From an uncultured Rikenellaceae bacterium (GTDB lineage Bacteria; Bacteroidota; Bacteroidia; Bacteroidales; Rikenellaceae), in the NCBI GenBank assembly GCA_947176715.1, contig CAMWRR010000033.1, forward strand, positions 1 through 11,370: DNA of 11,370 nt. The letters run 5' to 3'. Below are positions 1 through 5,495 of this stretch, in pieces. Made by a program: the position numbers and the translations under genes. How positions within the stretch are numbered: the stretch's first letter is position 1; every line of letters starts with the position of its first letter. Under the pieces are notes generated by a model, which saw nothing but the letters and a program-made list of their open reading frames with translations, was not told the DNA's origin and made no database searches.

Positions 1-88
1 GTCACCGACCTATAAAATCCCTAAAGCGGCACGAAGGGCCGCAACCAGCGAGAATCCACAAGCCCCCGCAGTCTCCGGCCATCTGTGA
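1..88. other. edge segment: possible dispersed repeat or gene tail
   Basis: This segment is bounded by GTCAC at 1-5 and its complement GTGAC at 84-88, and contains a GC-rich hairpin (GCGGC 26-30 with GCCGC 38-42). Both strands are open for a short distance. On plus, a frame runs from base 2 to a TGA at 86-88 (28 codons, no start in the window). On minus, an ATG at 82-80 opens a 26-codon frame ending at 2-4. Neither translation resembles a family I can name. It may be the tail of a plus-strand gene cut by the window edge, or a small intergenic repeat whose end symmetry is real. The evidence is weak for either. Confidence 0.25.
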
Positions 89-116
89 CACATAATAAAG
101 ACAAGCCTCTGTATTT

Positions 117-138
117 AAAAGACAATCTATTGCCTTTT
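117..138 (-). terminator. possible weak terminator of the MalY/PatB-like gene
   Basis: On the minus strand AAAAGGCAA and TTGTCTTTT form a 9-bp stem with a 4-base loop. One pair is a G-U that would be an A-C mismatch on the plus strand, which favours a minus-strand RNA. It lies about 70 bases past the stop of the aminotransferase-fold gene. The T-tract is part of the stem and is not followed by further Ts, so termination strength is doubtful. Confidence 0.35.
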
Positions 139-210
139 AGTTATATACAATATCTAAATCTTTCCTGAACAGTAATAAAATTTAACAATACAGCTCCTAC
201 TTCCCCTTCC

Positions 211-1386
211 TCAGAAATTCCTATTGTCATAGGCTTTCTTCAGCTGTCCGAGGGCCTTTTCGAGCGTCGCGCGCGGACACCCCACATTCATACGCATGTA
301 TAGCTCGCCCTGAGTACCGTAATCGAGACCTGAATTAAGACCTAACCGAGCCTCATTGATGAAGAAATCGACGAGAGCTTCGTGCGTCAGGTCGAGTTCG
401 CGGCAATCGAGCCAGAGCAGGAATGTGGCTTCGGGTTCGGTGCATTTTATGCGTGGCATCTGCTCCGAGAGCGTTTTTCTGACGTAGTCGACGTTGCCCT
501 CTATGTATCGGCGCAATGTGTCGAGCCATTCGTCGCCGTTGTTGTAGGCGGCTCTCAGGGCCACCGCTCCGAATATGTTGCCTTGTCCCACATGGTTGCG
601 TACTCCGTGTTCCGTGTAGGCGCGGTGTATCTTGTCGTCGGGTATGACGGCTACGGCTGTGGATAGCCCTGCCGTATTGAATGTCTTGCTGGGGGCCACG
701 AACGTGCACGTTATGCGGGCCAGCTCTTCGGACAGGGAGGCTATGTGTATGTGTTTGTGTCCTTTGATGGTAAGGTCGGAGTGTATCTCGTCCGATACTA
801 TATATACGCCGTGTTTAAGACACAGTTCGCCTATTTTGGTAAGCTCTTCGACTGTAAATACCCTGCCTGTAGGGTTGTGCGGGTTGCAAAGTATGAACAC
901 TTTGACTTCGCTGAGCTTTTTATCGAGATCGTCGAAGTCGATACACCAACTGTCGCCGACCAACTTCAACGGATTGGTTATCACCCTCCTGCCGAGTGCC
1001 TCTGCCACCTGTGCGAACGGAGGGTAGACCGGCGGCTGTATCAACACGCCGTCGCCCGGACGCGAGAGGATGGAGATGCCGTAAGATATGCCGCATATCA
1101 CACCGGGGGAGAAGTCGAGCCATTCGCTCTTGACCTCCCAGCCGTTGCGTCTCCAGAGCCAACTGCGGATGGCATCGTTGTAATAGCTGCACCGGAAAGA
1201 GTACCCGAGCACGGGATGGGCGGCGCGTTCGCGTATGGCATCCATTATGAAACCGGGGGTGCGGAAGTCGGTGTCGGCTACCCATAAGGGTATTATGTCG
1301 TTGCGTCCGAAGACGTTGGCGATGTTGTCGTGCTTTTCGCAGTTGCTTCCTCTGCGGTCGATAGGTTCGTCGAAATCGTATCTCAT
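211..1386 (-). CDS. MalY/PatB-type PLP-dependent C-S lyase (aminotransferase fold I)
   Basis: This 391-residue protein is full length for the MalY/PatB family of pyridoxal-phosphate enzymes. The family cleaves cystathionine or cysteine conjugates to a thiol, pyruvate and ammonia (cystathionine beta-lyase type activity) and is cytoplasmic. Visible landmarks in order are a PPVYPPF segment (about 118-124), the NPHNPTGR segment (168-175) whose Asn171 contacts PLP, SDEIHSDL (198-205) with Asp199 for the pyridine nitrogen, PSKTFN (232-237) with the Schiff-base Lys234, and a C-terminal RMN (365-367) whose Arg365 should bind the substrate carboxylate. The N-terminal IPLWVADTDF is typical of PatB-like proteins. 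The gene stands alone, divergent from the DHS-like gene. The exact substrate cannot be read from sequence, and a transaminase role for a relative is possible. Confidence 0.9.
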   Translation of the reverse strand: MRYDFDEPIDRRGSNCEKHDNIANVFGRNDIIPLWVADTDFRTPGFIMDAIRERAAHPVLGYSFRCSYYNDAIRSWLWRRNGWEVKSEWLDFSPGVICGISYGISILSRPGDGVLIQPPVYPPFAQVAEALGRRVITNPLKLVGDSWCIDFDDLDKKLSEVKVFILCNPHNPTGRVFTVEELTKIGELCLKHGVYIVSDEIHSDLTIKGHKHIHIASLSEELARITCTFVAPSKTFNTAGLSTAVAVIPDDKIHRAYTEHGVRNHVGQGNIFGAVALRAAYNNGDEWLDTLRRYIEGNVDYVRKTLSEQMPRIKCTEPEATFLLWLDCRELDLTHEALVDFFINEARLGLNSGLDYGTQGELYMRMNVGCPRATLEKALGQLKKAYDNRNF

Positions 1387-1415
1387 GATTTTATCGTTTT
1401 GTTCTCAAAACATTG

Positions 1416-1423
1416 TAAAGATA
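1416..1423 (-). promoter_or_regulatory. -7 promoter element for the MalY/PatB-like gene
   Basis: TATCTTTA on the minus strand matches 7 of 8 positions with fixed bases or free spacers in the Bacteroidota -7 element TAnnTTTG, the last G being A. It lies 29 bases upstream of the start codon. I see no convincing -33 TTG at 19-21 bases, so this is weaker than the other promoters in the window. It is about 43 bases from the divergent promoter of the DHS-like gene. Confidence 0.4.
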
Positions 1424-1442
1424 CCTTTTTCGCGACAATAAA

Positions 1443-1473
1443 TTTCATAGTGACCGAAAAAAAGGTACCTTTG
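1443..1473 (+). promoter_or_regulatory. promoter of the DHS-like gene
   Basis: TACCTTTG at 1466-1473 is a perfect match to the Bacteroidota -7 element TAnnTTTG. TTTC at 1443-1446, one base off a TTTG -33 box, lies 19 bases upstream, which is the expected spacing. The start codon at 1502 follows after 28 bases, giving a short 5' leader that is A-rich in front of the ATG, as usual in this phylum. Confidence 0.65.
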
Positions 1474-1501
1474 CACCGGAAAAACTTTAAAAACTAAAAA
1501 G

Positions 1502-2476
1502 ATGAATAGAGGTCCCATATCTCAATTTATCACCCACCACTACCGCCACTTCAACGCGGCTACATTGGTGGATGCGGCTGTCGCATACGACAAACACCTC
1601 TCTGAGGGCGGCAAGATGATGATAACCATGGGCGGCGCCATGAGTACCGCCGAGCTGGGCATATCGCTGGCCGAAATGATTCGTCAGGACAAGGTACAGA
1701 TCATCTGTTGCACCGGTGCCAACCTCGAAGAGGACCTTATGAACCTTGTGGCCCACTCGCACTATAAACGCGTTCCCCACTACCGCGACCTTACCCCGGA
1801 ACAGGAGCGCGAGCTTTTGGATAACCACATGAACCGTGTCACCGACACATGTATCCCCGAGGAGGAGGCCTTCCGTCGTCTGCAGGGACACATCTCGAAG
1901 ATATGGAAAGATGCCGACGCCAAAGGCGAACGCTATCTTCCCTATGAGTTCATGTACCAGCTCATACGTAGCGGCGAGCTCGAACAGTACTACGAGATTG
2001 ACCCCAAGAACAGCTGGATGCTGGCCGCGTGCGAAAAGAACATCCCCATCATAGTCCCCGGATGGGAAGACAGCACGATGGGTAACATCTTCACCTCTTA
2101 CGTCATAAAGGGCGAGCTCAAAGCCTCTACCGTCAAAGGCGGCATAGAGACCATGATATTCCTCACAGAGTGGTATCGCGCAAACTCGGGCGGCAAGGGC
2201 GTAGGCTTTTTCCAGATAGGCGGCGGCATATCGGGCGACTTCCCAATATGCGTGGTGCCCATGATGTATCAGGACCTCGAATGGGAGGGCGTACCTTTCT
2301 GGGCATACTTCTGCCAGATATCCGACTCTACCACCTCTTACGGCTCATACTCAGGTGCCGTGCCCAACGAGAAGATAACATGGGGCAAGCTCGACGTAGA
2401 CACCCCCAAGTTCATCATCGAATCGGACGCAACCATAGTGGCTCCGCTCGTATTCGCCTATATTCTCGGCTGGTAA
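1502..2476 (+). CDS. deoxyhypusine synthase family protein
   Basis: This 324-residue protein belongs to the deoxyhypusine synthase (DHS) family, which uses NAD and spermidine to move an aminobutyl group onto an amine acceptor. The C-terminal segment NEKITWGK aligns with the human active-site region. It keeps Glu290, Trp294 and Lys296 at the positions of Glu323, Trp327 and the catalytic Lys329. A glycine-rich GGGISGDF (240-247) corresponds to the human GGG segment, but there the human His288 is replaced, apparently by Asp246. Other conserved-looking blocks are ITMGGAMSTAELG (41-53) and CTGANLEEDL (70-79). Bacteria lack eIF5A, the normal substrate. Some bacterial and plant relatives make homospermidine, so a polyamine-synthesis role is a reasonable inference. 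It is the only plus-strand gene here, has its own promoter and no partner gene. Confidence 0.88.
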   Translation: MNRGPISQFITHHYRHFNAATLVDAAVAYDKHLSEGGKMMITMGGAMSTAELGISLAEMIRQDKVQIICCTGANLEEDLMNLVAHSHYKRVPHYRDLTPEQERELLDNHMNRVTDTCIPEEEAFRRLQGHISKIWKDADAKGERYLPYEFMYQLIRSGELEQYYEIDPKNSWMLAACEKNIPIIVPGWEDSTMGNIFTSYVIKGELKASTVKGGIETMIFLTEWYRANSGGKGVGFFQIGGGISGDFPICVVPMMYQDLEWEGVPFWAYFCQISDSTTSYGSYSGAVPNEKITWGKLDVDTPKFIIESDATIVAPLVFAYILGW

Positions 2477-2478
2477 CA

Positions 2479-2530
2479 CACCTCGCGGTGGGCAGAAATT
2501 CTCCTTTTTCAGTTAAGCCGGGGAGATTTT
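2479..2530 (+). other. small stem-loops just after the DHS-like gene
   Basis: Two short stems follow the stop codon. CACC-TCGC-GGTG (2479-2490) is a 4-bp stem with a tetraloop. The AAATTCTCC / GGAGATTTT pair (about 2497-2530) has 8 of 9 positions paired. The second ends in TTTTGG and could be a weak terminator, but the T-tract is short and inside the stem. Confidence 0.3.
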
Positions 2531-2531
2531 G

Positions 2532-2617
2532 GTGGGCACTTCATATTTTTTGTTACGGCGCATAGTTATATAAGACAAAAACTATGGCAAGCCGCAAGAT
2601 GAATATGAAGTGCTCAC
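2532..2617. repeat. 86-base nested palindrome
   Basis: The outer arms, 2532-2547 and 2602-2617, pair over 16 bases with a single G-U. Inside them CGGC 2556-2559 pairs with GCCG 2591-2594, and CATAGTT 2561-2567 pairs with AACTATG 2580-2586, so the element folds as one long interrupted hairpin. The G-U is a proper wobble when read as plus-strand RNA. It is not followed by a good T-tract. It could be a REP- or MITE-like intergenic element or a structured 3' UTR of the DHS-like gene. A short frame (2584-2640, 18 codons) inside it has no recognisable product. Confidence 0.55.
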
Positions 2618-2657
2618 TCTTATTTTCTCGGTGTCACTGAAGATGCAGGTTTAAAAA

Positions 2658-2679
2658 GGGGCTGTGCCCCCTCGTTTTT
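2658..2679 (+). terminator. GC hairpin plus T-tract, possible terminator of the DHS-like gene
   Basis: GGGGC (2658-2662) and GCCCC (2666-2670) form a 5-bp GC-only stem with a three-base loop, followed within a few bases by TTTTT at 2675-2679. This is a plausible intrinsic terminator for the plus-strand gene ending at 2476, although it is 180 bases away. A similar GAGGC-loop-GCCTC hairpin sits upstream of rny (4424-4436). Confidence 0.45.
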
Positions 2680-2680
2680 G

Positions 2681-2708
2681 CTTACTTTTGTCGAGTGACA
2701 AAAGTAAG
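2681..2708. repeat. 12-bp perfect hairpin, REP-like
   Basis: CTTACTTTTGTC (2681-2692) and GACAAAAGTAAG (2697-2708) are exact inverse complements around a 4-base loop. The hairpin abuts the GC hairpin on its left and a GC-rich patch on its right (CCGGC 2710-2714 with GCCGG 2726-2730; CCAC 2739-2742 with GTGG 2746-2749). The clustering of unrelated short palindromes without coding potential is typical of dispersed intergenic repeats. Whether it recurs elsewhere cannot be seen in this window. Confidence 0.5.
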
Positions 2709-2767
2709 TCCGGCTGAAGGCCCCCGCCGGGAGGCTCTCCACGAAGTGGCCGCCGGAGGCACACTCC

Positions 2768-2867
2768 CCATCTCTTACGCCAAATAGCTCGTATAAAAAA
2801 ACGGCCTTCCGATTTTTTCATCGGAAGGCCGTTTTTTTTATAACGAGCTATTTGGCGTAAGAGATGG
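2768..2867. repeat. long inverted repeat duplicating the 3' end of rny
   Basis: The left arm (2768-2813) is the inverse complement of the right arm (2820-2867) except for two one-base length differences (7 versus 8 Ts, and ATA versus ATAA). The right arm includes the rny stop codon and its last codons (S-I-S-Y-A-K), so the left arm carries an inverted copy of coding sequence as well as the terminator. Similarity stops sharply outside 2768 and 2867. Confidence 0.9.
2795..2838. terminator. strong bidirectional intrinsic terminator
   Basis: ACGGCCTTCCGAT and ATCGGAAGGCCGT form a 13-bp GC-rich stem with a short T-rich loop. It is preceded by a run of As and followed by a run of Ts, so it works on both strands. 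On minus it terminates rny, which ends about 10 bases away; on plus it is a backstop for the DHS-like gene. It forms the core of the larger inverted repeat at 2768-2867. Confidence 0.9.
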
Positions 2868-4398
2868 AACGAGTTTCACGTATGACGGTGATTTTGACCT
2901 GACCGGGGTAGGTCATCTCGTCCTGTATCTTTTTGGCTATGTCGTGTGAGAGTATGTCGGCTTCTGCGTCGCTGAGCTTCTCGCTGCCTACTATCACCCT
3001 CAGTTCGCGACCGGCCTGTATGGCATAGGTTTTAAGCACGCCGGGGTACGATAGCGCGAGCTCCTCCATCTCCTTTAGACGTTTGATGTAGCTCTCGACA
3101 ACCTCGCGACGGGCACCGGGACGGGCACCCGATATGGCGTCGCACACCTGCACGATGGGCGCTATCAGCGAGGTCATCTCCACCTCGTCGTGGTGAGCGC
3201 CTATGGCGTTGCATATCTCGGGCTTCTCCTTGTACTTCTCGGCGAACTTCATACCTATTATTGCGTGCGGCAATTCGGGTTCGTCGTCGGGCACCTTACC
3301 TATATCGTGCAACAGACCGGCACGGCGGGCCAGCTTGGGGTTGAGCCCCAGCTCGGCGGCCATTACACCGCAGAGGTTCGCCACCTCGCGAGAGTGTTGC
3401 AATAGGTTCTGACCGTAAGACGAACGGTACTTCATCTTACCGATGAGACGTATCAGCTCGGGATGGAGGGCGTGTATTCCGAGGTCGATGGCGGTACGTT
3501 TACCTACCTCCACTATCTCCTCCTCTATCTGTTTGCGCACCTTGGCTACCACCTCCTCTATGCGGGCAGGGTGTATGCGGCCGTCGGTAACCAACTGGTG
3601 GAGAGCCAGACGGGCTATCTCGCGACGAACGGGGTCGAACGCCGAGAGAATGATAGCTTCGGGGGTGTCGTCCACCACTATCTCTACGCCGGTAGCCGCC
3701 TCGAGAGCACGTATGTTACGCCCCTCGCGACCGATGATACGACCCTTGACCTCGTCGGAGTCGATGTTGAATACGGTTACCGAGTTCTCTATGGCCGTCT
3801 CGGTGGCTACTCGCTGTATAGTATTGATTACGATGCGTTTGGCCTCTTTGTTGGCGGTCATCTTGGCATCGTCTATGATGTCGTTTATGTAGGTGGTGGC
3901 CTCGCTCTGCGCCTCCGATTTCATCATGTCGATGAGTATGTTCTTGGCCTCCTCCGAGGTCATGTTGCTGACCTGCTCCAGACGCTGTATCTGCTCTTTC
4001 TGCAGCTTGTCGAACTCCTCGCGGCGTTTCTCTATGGCCTCGCTCTGAAGCTCGAACTTGCGTTTGGCATTCTGCGTCTCCTCTGTGGCGCGTGCCAGCT
4101 GCTCCTCTTTCTTCTGCAGCCCCGCCTCCTGTTGCTTGATGCGCTGTTCGGCCTGCGAGAGCTTGTTGTTGCGCTCGTTGACGAGCTTATCGTGTTCGGC
4201 CTTGAGCTGAATGAACCGCTCTTTGGCTTGCAGTATCTTCTCTTTCTTTATCATCTCCCCCTCGTTCTCGGCCTCTTTGAGCATCTGCTCGCGACGGCGT
4301 TTCAACGTCTTTGTGGTTATGAGGGTGGAGAGGAAAGCGGCCGCGGCCGCCGCAACGATTGCTATTATCACTACTATCGTGACAGTCGATGTCTCCAT
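2848..4398 (-). CDS. rny: ribonuclease Y
   Basis: This is a membrane-anchored endoribonuclease that starts decay of many mRNAs. At 516 residues it has the family's usual length and architecture. A single N-terminal membrane helix (about residues 6-28, very Ala/Val/Ile rich) is followed by a long charged coiled coil rich in E, K and Q (about 30-150). A KH RNA-binding domain carries the GREG loop at 223-226. The HD phosphodiesterase domain is marked by His335, the His364-Asp365 pair in GLLHDIGK, and Asp420 in VQVCDAISG. The C-terminal end SISYAK is typical. The strong terminator lies just after the stop. No clear -7 element is seen between the candidate RNA upstream and this start, so it may be expressed partly by read-through from zapA. 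The start is supported by the membrane helix beginning at once after it. Confidence 0.97.
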   Translation of the reverse strand: METSTVTIVVIIAIVAAAAAAFLSTLITTKTLKRRREQMLKEAENEGEMIKKEKILQAKERFIQLKAEHDKLVNERNNKLSQAEQRIKQQEAGLQKKEEQLARATEETQNAKRKFELQSEAIEKRREEFDKLQKEQIQRLEQVSNMTSEEAKNILIDMMKSEAQSEATTYINDIIDDAKMTANKEAKRIVINTIQRVATETAIENSVTVFNIDSDEVKGRIIGREGRNIRALEAATGVEIVVDDTPEAIILSAFDPVRREIARLALHQLVTDGRIHPARIEEVVAKVRKQIEEEIVEVGKRTAIDLGIHALHPELIRLIGKMKYRSSYGQNLLQHSREVANLCGVMAAELGLNPKLARRAGLLHDIGKVPDDEPELPHAIIGMKFAEKYKEKPEICNAIGAHHDEVEMTSLIAPIVQVCDAISGARPGARREVVESYIKRLKEMEELALSYPGVLKTYAIQAGRELRVIVGSEKLSDAEADILSHDIAKKIQDEMTYPGQVKITVIRETRSISYAK

Positions 4399-4423
4399 TG
4401 TTTTATGTTATTATTAGCTTTAA

Positions 4424-4436
4424 GAGGCTGTGCCTC
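4424..4436 (-). other. small hairpin in the rny leader
   Basis: GAGGC and GCCTC form a 5-bp stem with a three-base loop, 26 bases upstream of the rny start on the minus strand. The flanking CCGGAGGCACA also occurs on the plus strand at 2753-2763 next to the palindrome cluster, so this may be a remnant of the same repeat family rather than a regulatory site. Confidence 0.35.
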
Positions 4437-4464
4437 CGGTTATTAAAATGTTGTGTCGTATAAT

Positions 4465-4663
4465 AAAAAACCCACATGGACTTGATTGTTGACGAAAACT
4501 TCAAAAAGGTATGGTTTGAGCTTCCGTTCTATCTCAAACGTCCAACGTCCACTAAGCGATAGTGAAACCTCCTTGCGAAGGTTAAGGCCTGTTTTCGATA
4601 AACCGAGTTTTGACTCGAAAATGTTTTAATTGTTAAGTTTCGCAAACTAAAGATCCATGCGGG
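4465..4663 (-). ncRNA. candidate structured RNA between zapA and rny (6S-like?)
   Basis: On the minus strand the segment starting at 4663 pairs with 4471-4483 in a closing stem of about 13 bp (one G-U early, one U-G, one bulged U), and the stem is followed by six Ts (4470-4465). Thus the stem doubles as a terminator. Inside are an inner 7-bp stem (4591-4597 with 4493-4499) and local hairpins at 4636-4648, 4604-4617, 4566-4583, 4550-4564 and 4514-4539. Wobble pairs are valid only on the minus strand. The size of about 200 nt and the position directly after zapA recall 6S RNA, which lies beside zapA in Proteobacteria. My fold is more branched than a classic 6S rod, so the identity is unproven. 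No perfect -7 element precedes it, so it may be processed from the zapA transcript. Confidence 0.6.
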
Positions 4664-4670
4664 ATGAGTA

Positions 4671-4794
4671 TCTTTCCGTATAAAAAGAGCGTCGTTTCAA
4701 GCCTATTTCCGTACCGTGGCGGCTGTTGCCTAACCCCGGCTTGCCGGAAAAAGCCGATATGTTTCGGAGCGGTGGTCCCCCGATGGCGATATTG
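4671..4794 (-). other. spacer between zapA and the candidate RNA
   Basis: This stretch has no coding sequence. After the zapA stop the minus strand shows a 4-bp CCGA/TCGG hairpin followed by CTTTTT (about 4747-4765), a possible weak attenuator, then a CCGG-CAAG-CCGG hairpin (about 4736-4747). The octamer TACGGAAA occurs twice on the minus strand (around 4680 and 4713). I see no TAnnTTTG promoter. Confidence 0.3.
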
Positions 4795-5106
4795 TTATTC
4801 CGCCGCCTCGTCGAGAGCCTCGTCTATCTGTCTGGATAGCTCGTCGAGCTTACCTTCGAGTGTCTTGTCCTCTTCGGACCTCGTCTCCAACTCTATGTTT
4901 TTAATCGACATCTCCAAAGCGAGCAAGGCGTAACAGTCTATCGGCTCCAGACCTTGTCGGGTAAGATAGGTGGCGTATTTCTCCGTCACCATCTTGGCCG
5001 CCTTTCTGATGTTGTACTCCTCGGTGGGGTTATCCCTGTTCACCGACATGGAATACTCCCTGTCACCCACCCTGAACCTTATTTTCAACTTGCTGTCATC
5101 GCTCAT
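4795..5106 (-). CDS. zapA: cell division protein ZapA
   Basis: ZapA is a small cytoplasmic protein that binds FtsZ and bundles filaments at the division ring. The 103-residue length fits. The N-terminal half (1-55) has the ZapA head pattern: beta strands around KIRFRVGDREYSMSV, then EEYNIRKAAKMVTEKYATY. The C-terminal half (about 63-103) is a charged helix suited to the family's coiled-coil dimerisation. It lies 19 bases after the small coiled-coil gene and should share its promoter at 5444-5475. The C-terminus is acidic. The family is diverse, but head plus coil plus neighbourhood makes the call good. Confidence 0.88.
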   Translation of the reverse strand: MSDDSKLKIRFRVGDREYSMSVNRDNPTEEYNIRKAAKMVTEKYATYLTRQGLEPIDCYALLALEMSIKNIELETRSEEDKTLEGKLDELSRQIDEALDEAAE

Positions 5107-5125
5107 AGGGCAGGATTATATCGCT

Positions 5126-5416
5126 TTATTCGACATCGACCGTATCCGTTGTCAGAGCGAGGAGCGCGTCGATCTCCCGCAAGATCCTGTTGACCTTTCT
5201 GCGTGCGGGTGCCGTCCCCTTTTCACTGAGTATCAGCCCTCCCGCCAACTCAAGCGCCGATGTGCGCTCTTTGAGCTCCGCAATTCTTCTCTCCTGCTCT
5301 TTTCTTTCGTTAAGGAACCGCTCCCTCTCGATCGCATACCGCTTATTGTCGGCTCTGAGCCTGCGATTAAGCTCTATAAGGCGAGCCACCTTTCTGGCTA
5401 ACTGTTCGACCTTCAT
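5126..5416 (-). CDS. small coiled-coil protein upstream of zapA (ZapB-like?)
   Basis: This is a 96-residue, highly charged protein. Residues 1-55 are a continuous predicted coiled coil with leucines and isoleucines at heptad spacing (LARKVARLIELNRRL onward) and many E, R and K residues; a second amphipathic helix is at about 70-88 (RRKVNRILREIDALLAL). It has no signal peptide or membrane segment. It is transcribed directly before zapA with a 19-base gap and has its own promoter. The likely role, inferred only from shape and neighbour, is a ZapA partner at the division ring similar to ZapB. I do not recognise a named family from sequence alone. Confidence 0.75.
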   Translation of the reverse strand: MKVEQLARKVARLIELNRRLRADNKRYAIERERFLNERKEQERRIAELKERTSALELAGGLILSEKGTAPARRKVNRILREIDALLALTTDTVDVE

Positions 5417-5443
5417 GCTTTCGTCAGGTTGCTATTCCGTTTA

Positions 5444-5475
5444 CAAAGTTAACACATTTGGCGTGATTACGAAAT
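5444..5475 (-). promoter_or_regulatory. promoter of the coiled-coil gene-zapA unit
   Basis: On the minus strand TAACTTTG (5451-5444) matches the -7 element TAnnTTTG exactly. TTTCG (5474-5470), close to a TTTG -33 box, lies 18 bases upstream. The start codon at 5416 follows after 27 bases. The -33 region overlaps the plus-oriented stem-loop at 5461-5492. Confidence 0.65.
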
Positions 5476-5492
5476 TTTTTCACGCTTTTTTT
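5461..5492 (+). terminator. plus-strand stem-loop with T-tract, opposing local genes
   Basis: GCGTGA (5461-5466) and TCACGC (5480-5485) form a 6-bp stem followed by seven Ts (5486-5492). The T-tract is only on the plus-strand side, while all nearby genes are on minus. It lies just after the rimO stop on the minus strand, where it would be a hairpin without a T-tract. Confidence 0.45.
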
Positions 5493-5495
5493 CGG

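Noticed and set aside
2584..2640. 18-codon plus-strand frame within the palindrome region
   Set aside because: It is too short, lacks a recognisable product and overlaps palindromic arms that explain the sequence better.
3463..4446. Long plus-strand open frame (327 codons) opposite rny
   Set aside because: It is antisense to the coiled-coil and KH/HD coding region; its leucine- and tyrosine-rich translation is the expected shadow of a Glu/Lys-rich gene and resembles no family.
4441..4794. tmRNA, RNase P RNA or SRP RNA as identity for the zapA-rny RNA
   Set aside because: I see no CCA-ended tRNA-like half, no conserved RNase P core motifs such as GAGGAAAGTCC, and no SRP Alu or domain IV GGAA/AGCA pattern.
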